DNA of 19,253 nt from NCBI GenBank assembly GCA_021151625.1, contig JAGKWY010000148.1, forward strand, positions 1 to 19,253, read 5' to 3'. Each line of letters starts with the position of its first letter. Position 1 is the stretch's first letter. This DNA is from Gammaproteobacteria bacterium. GTDB taxonomy: Bacteria; Pseudomonadota; Gammaproteobacteria; Pseudomonadales; Cellvibrionaceae. The notes under the pieces were generated by a model, which searched no databases, had not been told where the DNA came from, and saw only the letters and a program-made list of their open reading frames with translations. The position numbers and the translations under genes were made by a program. Shown here piece after piece: positions 1 through 7,314 of this stretch.

Positions 1-10
1 AATTGTTAAA

Positions 11-460
11 ATGTCTCAAGAAACCTTGCAAGTATTTATCGACGGCGTTGTGCGCTATTTTCATCACACCAATGACAAGGAAGTAAAAGTAGGTACACCT
101 TATCTGGTGGAAAACGACAATCCGGCTGCTTATGATGTAACGGGTATTATCGGAATTTCCGGCCCCTATCGCGGCTGTGTATATTTCACCGCGCCGCGCA
201 TTTTGCTGAAACATTTATTACTCAGCATTGGCGAACTGGATACCAGTAACGAGCATATTTTTGATCTGGTCGGTGAAGTGGCCAATACCATTTCCGGCAA
301 TGCGCGCAGCCAGTTTGGTCATGAATTTATGATTTCTGTTCCGGTGATGATTGAAGGCGCGCCCAACCAAATCCATTTGCCGCGGCAGATGCGCTCTTAT
401 GTGATTCCGGTTTACTGGAAGGCCTATCATGCGGCGGTGGTTATTTGCCTCGAACACTAA
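11..460 (+). CDS. CheX-like chemotaxis phosphatase family protein
   Basis: This 149-residue protein matches the CheX/CheC-type phosphatase fold in length and layout. The clearest sign is the segment LVGEVANTISGNA (about residues 87-99), which has the E-x2-N pair that CheX and CheC proteins use to remove phosphate from CheY-P. CheX proteins are cytoplasmic and reset chemotaxis or related CheY-like signalling. The frame stays open to the window edge and no Shine-Dalgarno sequence is visible in the 10 bases before the ATG, so a start further upstream cannot be excluded, but the length already fits the family. The stop overlaps the stop of the convergent exporter gene by four bases. No other chemotaxis gene is visible, so the partner is unknown. 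Confidence 0.75.
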   Translation: MSQETLQVFIDGVVRYFHHTNDKEVKVGTPYLVENDNPAAYDVTGIIGISGPYRGCVYFTAPRILLKHLLLSIGELDTSNEHIFDLVGEVANTISGNARSQFGHEFMISVPVMIEGAPNQIHLPRQMRSYVIPVYWKAYHAAVVICLEH

Positions 461-1656
461 CTTGTTATAACTGCATTTTTATTGGCCTGCCAAAACCAGA
501 TTTGACAAATTAAAACCCCCACTACCCCCGCGAGCATCAATAATGAAAAAGGCATGGCGGTGCCGGTATAGAAAAATGCGAGCAGTGGCCCGGCAAAGGC
601 GCCGCTGCCAAAGCGCAGTGTGCCGGTAACCGCGGTGGTTGAGCCGCTGTTGTGCGGAAATTTCATCAACAATATGGCGTCGGCATTGGTGCCCATCAGT
701 GTTAACGAGCCCATCAAAAAAGCGACGGCTACTACTGTGTAGCCTATCGGCAATTGCCAGTAATTAACTGCACACAACAGCAGCGCACTCACTAAGCCTA
801 TTGCTAATCCTGTACGCAACATACGCAAGGGACCGTAGCGAGTGACCAGGCGGCTGTTAATAAAATTGGCGAACATCAAACAAAAAACATTTAAACCAAA
901 TAGCAAACTGAATACTTGCTCGCTGACACCGAAGTAATTGATGTAGAGAAAGGACACAGCGGTGATAAAACAGAAAAATGCAAAAGAGCCAAACATCATG
1001 CTGGCGATCATAGGGCGTGCTTGCGGATTGGAAAAAATAATTTTGTAGCCGCTAAAAAAACTCGCCGCTTTTTTCTCCGCGTCCGGATTAATCGGTTGGC
1101 TGATTTCCGGCAACCATTTCCACACCAGCGCAAAAATCAGCGCGCCGTAAATCGACAACACAATAAAAATGCTGCGCCATTCACTAAACCATAAAATGCC
1201 GCTGCCAATACTCGGTGCGAGTAATGGAGCGAGCATCATCATCATGGAGAGATAGGACATGCCCTTGGCGGTATGTTCCTGATACAAATGCCGCACCAGT
1301 CCCGGCACCACCACCGTGGCGGCAGCGCCGCAAAAAGCCTGGCTGGTGCGCAGGGTTAAAAAGAGCTCGATGTTGTGCGCAAATACCAAACCGATACTGC
1401 TCAAAGTAAAACCGGTTAAACCAAAAATCGCTAACGGCCGACGCCCGAGCTGGTCGGCCAGCGGGCCAAATAGCAGCATACCGCTGGCATAAGCGGCGAG
1501 AAAAATACTCAGTGACTGCTGCACATTGCCGATGTGGGTATTGAGGCTCTGGGCAATATCCGGCATGGCCGGCAGGTACATATCCACTGCCAGCGGGGTA
1601 ATCGCAATCACTGCAGCGAGGAGGACAATTAAATAGGGATGGGATTCGCGGGTCAT
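457..1656 (-). CDS. MFS multidrug efflux transporter, Bcr/CflA type
   Basis: This is a 399-residue inner-membrane protein with about 12 hydrophobic segments, the usual size for a drug:proton antiporter of the major facilitator superfamily. The N-terminal AVDMYLPAMPDIA (about residues 23-35) is characteristic of the Bcr/CflA subfamily, which includes exporters for bicyclomycin, chloramphenicol and sulfonamides. The loop between helices 2 and 3 carries the MFS signature GPLADQLGRRP (residues 64-74). The substrate cannot be read from the sequence. The ATG is preceded only by a weak GAGCTG, so translation may be modest. It is convergent with the CheX-like gene, with a four-base overlap at the stops, and there is no regulator beside it. 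Confidence 0.88.
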   Translation of the reverse strand: MTRESHPYLIVLLAAVIAITPLAVDMYLPAMPDIAQSLNTHIGNVQQSLSIFLAAYASGMLLFGPLADQLGRRPLAIFGLTGFTLSSIGLVFAHNIELFLTLRTSQAFCGAAATVVVPGLVRHLYQEHTAKGMSYLSMMMMLAPLLAPSIGSGILWFSEWRSIFIVLSIYGALIFALVWKWLPEISQPINPDAEKKAASFFSGYKIIFSNPQARPMIASMMFGSFAFFCFITAVSFLYINYFGVSEQVFSLLFGLNVFCLMFANFINSRLVTRYGPLRMLRTGLAIGLVSALLLCAVNYWQLPIGYTVVAVAFLMGSLTLMGTNADAILLMKFPHNSGSTTAVTGTLRFGSGAFAGPLLAFFYTGTAMPFSLLMLAGVVGVLICQIWFWQANKNAVITS

Positions 1657-1753
1657 GAAACAGCTCGTTAACTAACTCAGCTTATAGACTAGACCTTGGC
1701 CAGTTAATTAACGAGTGCGTGATTTGCAGCAGTTCAAACGAATTTTTCGATGA

Positions 1754-2179
1754 TTATTGGCAATTATTTTTCAATTTGGTTATAGCATCAGCATAAAACG
1801 GCTGAAGCAGTTCTAATTGTTTATCGCCCAGATATTTTTGCGCAAACTCCCAAGGGGGAACACCGTTGTTCCAATCGCAGTGAATGGTTGCGAGTGTGGC
1901 CAGGTTTTGCGCTACGGCGGTTTTTAAATAAGGGCGATAATTTTTTTCAGCGGCAAAGGCCGCAAATTTATCCAGCTCGGCCACATAAAAATCCACCGGC
2001 AATTTAAAGCTGACTTTGTGCACACCCGCCTGTTCCATAATGGCTTTGACATACATGGGTTTAAGGCTCGCTTGTGTCTTTGGCCAATCTTCCAGGTTAA
2101 AGGCGCCAGCCTGGGCATTGGTATGAAATGGAATAAGCAAACAGAGTAACGCGAGAAAATGGGTGTAACGCAGGATCAT
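1754..2179 (-). CDS. small secreted protein of unknown function
   Basis: I do not recognise this family. The start at 2179 is preferred over an upstream one at 2221 because GGAG stands seven bases before it and because it places a clean signal peptide at the N terminus: a basic MILRY start, a hydrophobic LALLCLLIPF stretch and a likely cut near the NAQA segment. The mature part, about 118 residues, is mostly helical in character, rich in Lys, Ala and aromatic residues, with two cysteines (near residue 100 and the penultimate residue) that could form a disulfide in the periplasm. No lipobox, repeats or catalytic motif are visible. It stands alone, divergent from the cold-shock gene. It is probably a periplasmic protein; nothing more specific is supported. 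Confidence 0.7.
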   Translation of the reverse strand: MILRYTHFLALLCLLIPFHTNAQAGAFNLEDWPKTQASLKPMYVKAIMEQAGVHKVSFKLPVDFYVAELDKFAAFAAEKNYRPYLKTAVAQNLATLATIHCDWNNGVPPWEFAQKYLGDKQLELLQPFYADAITKLKNNCQ

Positions 2180-2256
2180 AAACAGACTCCATGGGATGAA
2201 TACTGGCGCCTTTATAACCATTTCGTAGTTTGAGGCGGCAGTAAGGCAAGTATCGA

Positions 2257-2284
2257 TTGACTTTGGAGGTGGCGAGTGTACACT
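2257..2284 (+). promoter_or_regulatory. sigma-70 promoter of the cold-shock gene
   Basis: TTGACT (2257-2262) and TACACT (2279-2284) are 16 bases apart and close to the sigma-70 -35 and -10 consensus. Transcription would start near 2291, leaving an untranslated leader of about 145 bases before the cold-shock ATG. This is the best promoter match I found in the window. Confidence 0.65.
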
Positions 2285-2290
2285 GGGCCT

Positions 2291-2436
2291 CGCTTGAAAG
2301 TACGATTAATATTTATGCACATCATTTCGAAGTTCCATTAAGTACCTCGTCCTGTTTCATAAGTAATTCCCACATTTCCAGCACAAACTGCCCGTTCGCG
2401 GGTATCAATTACTTCTGTTTAAATAGGATGATTAAC
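2291..2436 (+). promoter_or_regulatory. long 5' leader of the cold-shock mRNA
   Basis: About 145 bases lie between the predicted transcription start and the ATG. Known cspA-type mRNAs have leaders of similar length that refold on cooling and control translation; the length fits that pattern. The one frame open across it gives a protein with no family resemblance, and the cold-shock domain begins only at the ATG at 2437, so I read this stretch as untranslated. I see no exact copy of the E. coli cold box. Confidence 0.45.
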
Positions 2437-2646
2437 ATGTCCAAGACTGTTACCGGTACCGTTAAGTGGTTCAACGAAGCTAAAGGTTTCGGCTTTATTG
2501 CTCAAGAATCTGGTCCAGACGTATTCGCACACTTCAGTGCAATTTCTGGCACTGGCTTCAAAACCCTGGCTGAAGGCCAAAAAGTGAGCTTCACTGTGAC
2601 CCAAGGCCAAAAAGGCCCACAAGCTGAAAACATCACTGCTATCTAA
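2437..2646 (+). CDS. CspA-family cold-shock protein
   Basis: This 69-residue protein is a single cold-shock domain, the standard length. It has the two RNA-binding motifs: KGFGFI (residues 16-21, RNP1) and VFAHFSAI (29-36, RNP2), and the typical opening TVKWFNEAKGFGFI. Such proteins bind single-stranded RNA and DNA in the cytoplasm, melt mRNA secondary structure and often act as antiterminators. The start at 2437 is preferred over the longer open frame because AGGA stands eight bases upstream and the domain begins here. Codon choice is strongly biased, as in highly expressed genes. It has its own promoter and a strong terminator. Whether it is cold-induced or constitutive cannot be told, since the family contains both. 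Confidence 0.95.
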   Translation: MSKTVTGTVKWFNEAKGFGFIAQESGPDVFAHFSAISGTGFKTLAEGQKVSFTVTQGQKGPQAENITAI

Positions 2647-2670
2647 TTTCTGCGGAAATTATTCATAGCA

Positions 2671-2703
2671 AAAAGGCGAGACTAACCCTCTCGCCTTTTT
2701 TAT
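2671..2703 (+). terminator. intrinsic terminator after the cold-shock gene
   Basis: AAAAGGCGAG (2671-2680) pairs perfectly with CTCGCCTTTT (2690-2699) around a nine-base loop, and the T run continues to 2701. It begins 25 bases after the cold-shock stop. It ends right at the recognisable 5' edge of the ABC transporter frame. Confidence 0.88.
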
Positions 2704-2706
2704 TGC

Positions 2707-4437
2707 CTGCTCGATCTGCTGCGCCCCTATCGCCTGCGTATTCTGGCGGCGCTGGTCGCCCTGGTAGTTGCCGCCGCTTCGGTATTATTGATTGGCCAGG
2801 GCCTGCGCCAGGTGATTGATAAGGGTTTTGTTGCCGGTAGTGCGCAGTGGCTTAACTATGCGCTGCTGGGCATGTTGGCAGTGATCCTGGTGATGTCGCT
2901 GGCGACCTATACCCGCTTTTATCTGGTGTCCTGGTTGGGCGAGCGGATTACGGCGGATCTGCGCCGCCGGGTGTTTTCCCACTTGTTGACCCTATCGCCG
3001 GAGTTTTTCGAACAGAACCGTACCGGCGATGTGCTCTCGCGCTTAACCAATGACACCACCCAGTTGGAAACGGTGATTGGCTCCAGCGTGTCTATGGCGC
3101 TGCGCAATGCACTGCTATTGCTCGGCGGTTTGGTGATGCTGGCGATTACCAGTTTGAAGCTCACCCTGCTGGTGTTGCTGGCGATTCCTTTTGTACTGGT
3201 GCCGATTATTGCTTTTGGTCGCCGCGTGCGCAGCCTGGCGCGCGCCAGCCAGGATTCGGTGGCTAATGTGGGCGCCTACACCGATGAAGTTATCCACGAA
3301 ATTCGCACAGTACAGGCTTACGGTCACGAAACTGAATCCGCGCGCGAATTTACTACGCGGGTAGAAGCTACATTTTCCACCGGCATTAAACGCATTCGTC
3401 AGCGCGCGTTATTAGTCGCGGCGGTAATTACCCTGGTGTTTAGTGCTATCGCATTAATTTTGTGGGTCGGTGGGCACGATGTGTTGAGCGGCGCAATCAG
3501 CGCGGGCGAATTATCGGCCTTCATTTTTTACGCGGTGATTGTCGCCAGCGCTATGGGCACCATTTCGGAAGTGATTGGCGATGTGCAGCGCGCAGCAGGC
3601 GCCACTGAACGCCTGGTGGAATTATTGGCTACGCCATCCAGTTTGCCGCAGGTGCAAAATCCCCGTGCTTTTCCTGTGCCAGCCGCCGGTGCGCTCAGTA
3701 TGCGCGATATTGGTTTTGCCTATCCCTCGCGCCCCGATGCACCGGTGTTTAAACAATTTAACTTGCAAATTAATCCTGGTGAAAAAATTGCGCTGGTGGG
3801 ACCATCGGGCGCGGGTAAAACCACTGTGTTTCAATTGCTGCAGCGCTTTTACGATCCACAAGCCGGTGAAATTTTAGTGGATGGCGTCAACATTAAAGAC
3901 GCGGACATTAACGCCCTGCGCGAACGCATTGCACTGGTGCCACAAGATCCGGTGATTTTTGCCAGCAGCCTGCGCGACAATGTGCGCTATGGTCGACCCG
4001 ATGCAACCGATGAAGAGGTTATTGCGGCTTGCAAAGCAGCGTTTGCCATGGAATTCATTGAACAATTGCCGGAAGGCCTGGATAGCTTTTTGGGCGAGCG
4101 CGGTTTGCGTTTGTCGGGCGGGCAAAAACAGCGCATTGCGATTGCGCGCGCAATTCTTGCTGATAGGCCAATTTTATTATTGGATGAAGCGACCAGTGCG
4201 CTGGATTCCAACAGTGAGCAACAGGTGCAACAGGCATTGGAAGTATTAATGCAAAATCGCACTACGATAATGATTGCGCATCGTTTATCAACGGTAATCA
4301 ACGCCGATAAAATTCTGGTGTTGCAACAGGGCAATATTGTAGCGAGCGGAACCCATCAGCAATTACTTGCCAGCAGCGAACTCTACCAACAGCTGGCGCG
4401 TTTGCAATTTCAATCCATCGCACATCAGGATAAATAG
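2707..4437 (+). CDS. ABC half-transporter (TMD-NBD, MsbA-like), 5' end uncertain
   Basis: This is an exporter-type half-transporter: six-helix membrane domain, then a nucleotide-binding domain. Residues counted from the TTG at 2788 give Walker A GPSGAGKTT (338-346), signature LSGGQKQR (442-449), Walker B ILLLDEA (462-468) and the H-loop AHR. Such proteins dimerise in the inner membrane and export lipids or drugs with ATP; the substrate here is unknown. The start is a real problem. The frame is open from 2686 and reads LLDLLRPYRLRILAALVALV from 2707, which is the usual approach to helix 1, yet it contains no ATG or GTG, and the first TTG (2788) lies within helix 1 and has no Shine-Dalgarno sequence. 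I place the left edge at a CTG (2707) only to mark where family-like sequence begins. The gene may be 5'-truncated. It overlaps the convergent DUF2214 gene by 13 bases. Confidence 0.8.
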   Translation: MLDLLRPYRLRILAALVALVVAAASVLLIGQGLRQVIDKGFVAGSAQWLNYALLGMLAVILVMSLATYTRFYLVSWLGERITADLRRRVFSHLLTLSPEFFEQNRTGDVLSRLTNDTTQLETVIGSSVSMALRNALLLLGGLVMLAITSLKLTLLVLLAIPFVLVPIIAFGRRVRSLARASQDSVANVGAYTDEVIHEIRTVQAYGHETESAREFTTRVEATFSTGIKRIRQRALLVAAVITLVFSAIALILWVGGHDVLSGAISAGELSAFIFYAVIVASAMGTISEVIGDVQRAAGATERLVELLATPSSLPQVQNPRAFPVPAAGALSMRDIGFAYPSRPDAPVFKQFNLQINPGEKIALVGPSGAGKTTVFQLLQRFYDPQAGEILVDGVNIKDADINALRERIALVPQDPVIFASSLRDNVRYGRPDATDEEVIAACKAAFAMEFIEQLPEGLDSFLGERGLRLSGGQKQRIAIARAILADRPILLLDEATSALDSNSEQQVQQALEVLMQNRTTIMIAHRLSTVINADKILVLQQGNIVASGTHQQLLASSELYQQLARLQFQSIAHQDK

Positions 4438-4877
4438 CCCACACCTTTGGCCGCCATAGCGGCGGATAATAAAATCGCAGCGACACCAATTAATTCGAGC
4501 GTGACAAATTTTTGCAACAAGCGCGATGTCTTTTCCGCGACCACAGGCAGCGTGTTATTGTTCAAGGATTTTTGCCAACGCAAAAATGTGAGCGTGGGAT
4601 AAGCAGAAATAATGCCGACCAACGTAAATAGCGCTAGTTTGGTAATAAAGGGCACGCTGTGGAAATAATAGTGCGCGCCCTTTTCAAAATAAGATATACG
4701 CAAACTGCCCAGTAGCAATAACAGCATGGCACTTATACCGTAAAGCCTGTCGATATTTACAAGTGCATGCGCCGATTCCAATGTCAGTGGTTTGCGCAAT
4801 AACAAAAATTCGTAAACCAGACTTGCCACCAGAGTGAAGGCGGCAAGGTGATGCAAAAACGCCACAAACCAGTTCAT
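4425..4877 (-). CDS. DUF2214 family inner-membrane protein
   Basis: This 150-residue protein has about four hydrophobic segments and fits the DUF2214 family of uncharacterised bacterial membrane proteins. The N terminus MNWFVAFLHHLAAF has the paired histidines (residues 9-10) and a helix typical of the family; the second helix is rich in Leu (LLLLLGSL). The start at 4877 is chosen because AGGTGG stands about eight bases upstream; a longer open reading exists but its extra N-terminal part only shadows the response-regulator gene. It lies 28 bases after the regulator's DNA-binding end, so it may be the last gene of the histidine kinase-regulator operon. Its function is unknown, and nothing visible suggests a catalytic role. 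Confidence 0.75.
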   Translation of the reverse strand: MNWFVAFLHHLAAFTLVASLVYEFLLLRKPLTLESAHALVNIDRLYGISAMLLLLLGSLRISYFEKGAHYYFHSVPFITKLALFTLVGIISAYPTLTFLRWQKSLNNNTLPVVAEKTSRLLQKFVTLELIGVAAILLSAAMAAKGVGYLS

Positions 4878-4905
4878 AGTTGTTCCACCTAAATATTTTT
4901 GTGAG

Positions 4906-5518
4906 TTACACCAGACCAGCGTTAATTGCTTTGAGCACTGCCTGGGTGCGGTCGCGGCAATCGAGTTTGGCGAGTATGTTGGAAATGTGGTTGCGCACTG
5001 TGCCTTCTGCCAGAAAAATCGCGCGCGCAATTTCTTTGTTGGAAAATCCACCTACTAACAAGCGCATAATTTGCAGCTCGCGCTCTGATAATTCCAGGGC
5101 GGATTTTTTTTTGCTGGTAATCGCGCAGTAATTCCGGTTCCGCTAAAAACGTGGAGCCGGTAACAATGGCTTGCAGGCTGCTGATTAACTTTTCCAGGGA
5201 GACATCTTTTAATAAAAAACCGTTGGCTCCGGCAGCGAGGCTTTGGCTGAATAATTCTGCATCGTCAAAGGTGGTGAGCATTAGCACCGGGGTGAAGTTT
5301 TGTTGGCTGCGCAGTTGCTTTACTAAACCAATACCGTCCATTACCGGCATGCGTATATCGGCGAGTAGCGCATTGACCGGTTGCTGTGCGATTAATGCCA
5401 AGGCTTCTTCGCCATTGCGTGCCTCCCAAAGCACGCGTGCGTGCCCGGAAATTGCCAGTAGACCGGCGATTCCTTGTCGTACCAGTTGTTGGTCGTCGAC
5501 CAGACCTATATCAAGCAT
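4906..5518 (-). pseudogene. NarL/DesR-type response regulator, split by a frameshift in an A9 run
   Basis: The N-terminal frame (from 5518) is a complete receiver domain: acidic pair D8-D9, phospho-acceptor D54 in ADIRMP, MLTTFDD and the conserved Lys in FLLKD. After DYQQ the frame enters nine consecutive A (T at 5104-5112 on the plus strand) and leaves homology, running to a stop at 4922. The next frame continues as a textbook LuxR-type helix-turn-helix, from LELSERELQIMRLL through FSNKEIARAIFLAEGTVRNH to a stop at 4906. With eight A instead of nine the protein would be one intact regulator of about 203 residues. As given, only the receiver is made. This may be a sequencing error, a true mutation, a phase-variable tract, or a site of transcriptional slippage. 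It overlaps the kinase gene by eight bases. Confidence 0.85.
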
Positions 5519-6620
5519 TAGTTAACTCCAGTGAGATGGCCAAACGACAGCCGGTAGTTTGCGGAATTAATTCAGCACGGCCATTAAATTGCGCAAGGCG
5601 TTCCTGCATACCGGTTAAACCGTTGCCCGGTTTAACCGGTAGCGAACAGCCACTGCCTTGATCATCAATATCAATGTGGATGTAATGCTGATCTTGTTGC
5701 AAATTCAACTTAATGAAGTGCGTATTACCATGGCGCAGTGCATTGCTGATTCCCTCTTGAATACACAGCAATAATTGCTCGGCCATCTGTGCCGATTCCA
5801 ATTGTAAGTCGCCGTGAATTTCCACCGTTAATTCCGGCAGGCGAGTGGCAAGTGTTTCTACTGCCTGGCGAATATCCACCGTTAATGGTGTGCGTTGATC
5901 GCGCACCACCGCACGAATATTTTCCAGCAATTGTTTGGCCAGTTGTTTGGTTTCCGCAACAGACGTTTGTAATTGCTGATCGACTTTGTGTTGCAAAATT
6001 TCCAATTGTAAATTCAAGGCGGTGAGTTGATGGCCGAGGATATCGTGCAAATCGCGCGCAATGCGCAAGCGCTCATCCTGCTTGCTGGATTGTGCCAGGA
6101 TAATTCGCGTCGCCAGTAACTGCTGATTGACCTGTTCCAATTCTTCACGCGCTTGCTTTTCGCTCACGCGCGCGAATGCGGTGCCCAGCGCAAATATTTG
6201 AAACCCCATAAAGGTAAGTGCCACTACGACGTGGTTGTAGAATTGCCATTGGAAAAAAATAATGGAATAGAACAGTAGATTGCTAAGCAGAACCAATAAG
6301 ATCGCGCGCCGACGCGAAAAATAATCAGCCAGTTGCGAGGCCCAGACCACCAGTAGAATCGGTGCCAGATCGCTGGGGTGAATTAACAATAGCAAGAGCG
6401 CAATGGCTAATTGCAGATGCAAAAAGAGTCGGTGTTGCACGTAGTAGCGGCGATCACCCAGATGGTAAACCACAGTAGCAAACAAAATCAGAAAGGACAC
6501 ATAACCGGCAATGCCAAGCGCGGCAAAGGGCGAGCCTGACAGACGCTGGAACTCAATATAAACGACCGCACTCCAGGTAATTATCCCTGCCAACATTGGC
6601 AGATGTTTGTCATTGCTCAT
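5511..6620 (-). CDS. sensor histidine kinase, HisKA_3 (NarX/DesK) type
   Basis: This is a 369-residue membrane sensor kinase. The N-terminal 150 residues are mostly hydrophobic with about five to six helices and no large periplasmic loop, as in DesK-like sensors that detect signals in or at the membrane. A coiled-coil linker (about 152-178) leads to the HisKA_3 box RIARDLHDILGHQL, where His192 is the expected phosphorylation site. The ATPase domain has the N box with Asn293, DDQGSG (319-324) and GNGLTGMQER (332-341). The regulator gene begins before this gene ends (eight-base overlap), so the two are translationally coupled. The signal is unknown. The ATG has only a weak GGATAAG upstream. Confidence 0.9.
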   Translation of the reverse strand: MSNDKHLPMLAGIITWSAVVYIEFQRLSGSPFAALGIAGYVSFLILFATVVYHLGDRRYYVQHRLFLHLQLAIALLLLLIHPSDLAPILLVVWASQLADYFSRRRAILLVLLSNLLFYSIIFFQWQFYNHVVVALTFMGFQIFALGTAFARVSEKQAREELEQVNQQLLATRIILAQSSKQDERLRIARDLHDILGHQLTALNLQLEILQHKVDQQLQTSVAETKQLAKQLLENIRAVVRDQRTPLTVDIRQAVETLATRLPELTVEIHGDLQLESAQMAEQLLLCIQEGISNALRHGNTHFIKLNLQQDQHYIHIDIDDQGSGCSLPVKPGNGLTGMQERLAQFNGRAELIPQTTGCRLAISLELTNA

Positions 6621-6805
6621 GGTACTTATCCAGAATTTAAGCTGCCTATCTTAAACCCTAAGTTGTCAGACTATGAACAGGACATTTGTCATCGCCTTTT
6701 AATGAGCCTTGTCACCCGTAATTGCTGAGTAATGACACCTGTGTAACGGGTATTCGCGGCTTATTCTGCAGTTGTTTTTAACCAACCGGAATAAGGAGTT
6801 TTGCG

Positions 6806-7222
6806 ATGAAAAAATTGACGTTAGTTGCCATACTGGCATTGATGGGAATGAGCTTGCCAGCACTCGCTCACGAGTTGACACTCAAAATCGATAAAGTAAA
6901 AACACTCAATGGCAATTTGCTGGTTGCGGTATACGACCAGGCAGTGCACTACGATAGCAACAACCAGTGGGTAGCGGTTAGGAAAATAAAAATGACCGAA
7001 GCGCCCATGTTGATTTCCCTGGGTGATTTACCTGCAGGACACTATGCGGTAAAGCTGTTTCAAGATGAAAACGACAACGGGTATATCGACAAGAGTGTGA
7101 TCGGTATTCCCACTGAGCCTTACGGCTTTTCTAATAATGGCGGTGCTTATGGCCAGCCTTCATTTGATGAGGCTAAAGTGCTGGTCGATAAGGCAACTGA
7201 AATAGAAATACAGTTGCGCTAA
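6806..7222 (+). CDS. DUF2141 family secreted protein
   Basis: This 138-residue protein has a clear signal peptide (residues 1-21, cut after PALA) and then a DUF2141 domain covering the rest. The family hallmark is the segment FQDENDNGYIDKSVIGIPTE (residues 85-104): an Asp/Asn-rich loop that resembles a calcium-binding site, followed by the conserved PYGFSNN. Such proteins are small periplasmic or outer-membrane-associated beta-rich proteins; their role is not established. AAGGAG stands about nine bases before the ATG, a strong ribosome-binding site. The gene is monocistronic, divergent from the histidine kinase and convergent with the AA10 gene, with a bidirectional terminator between the latter pair. 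Confidence 0.87.
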   Translation: MKKLTLVAILALMGMSLPALAHELTLKIDKVKTLNGNLLVAVYDQAVHYDSNNQWVAVRKIKMTEAPMLISLGDLPAGHYAVKLFQDENDNGYIDKSVIGIPTEPYGFSNNGGAYGQPSFDEAKVLVDKATEIEIQLR

Positions 7223-7224
7223 AT

Positions 7225-7256
7225 AAAAACGGCAATCCAAATGGATTGCCGTTTTT
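7225..7256. terminator. bidirectional intrinsic terminator
   Basis: A perfect 14-base-pair stem (7225-7238 with 7243-7256) closes on a four-base loop and has five A at one foot and five T at the other, so it can stop transcription from both sides. It lies three bases after the DUF2141 stop and 58 bases past the end of the convergent AA10 gene. Confidence 0.9.
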
Positions 7257-7314
7257 GTCTTGCTGTTGATTAACTTGCAGGTTAAATCAACTTGCAAATT
7301 CTTACATACGCTGA

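Noticed and set aside
2257..2436. N-terminal extension of the cold-shock protein by 60 residues
   Set aside because: The stretch begins inside the predicted promoter, has no family resemblance, and the ATG at 2437 has its own ribosome-binding site and starts the domain exactly.
4878..5051. Longer start for the DUF2214 gene
   Set aside because: The extra 58 residues shadow the helix-turn-helix coding frame of the regulator, and the internal ATG has a strong AGGTGG site.
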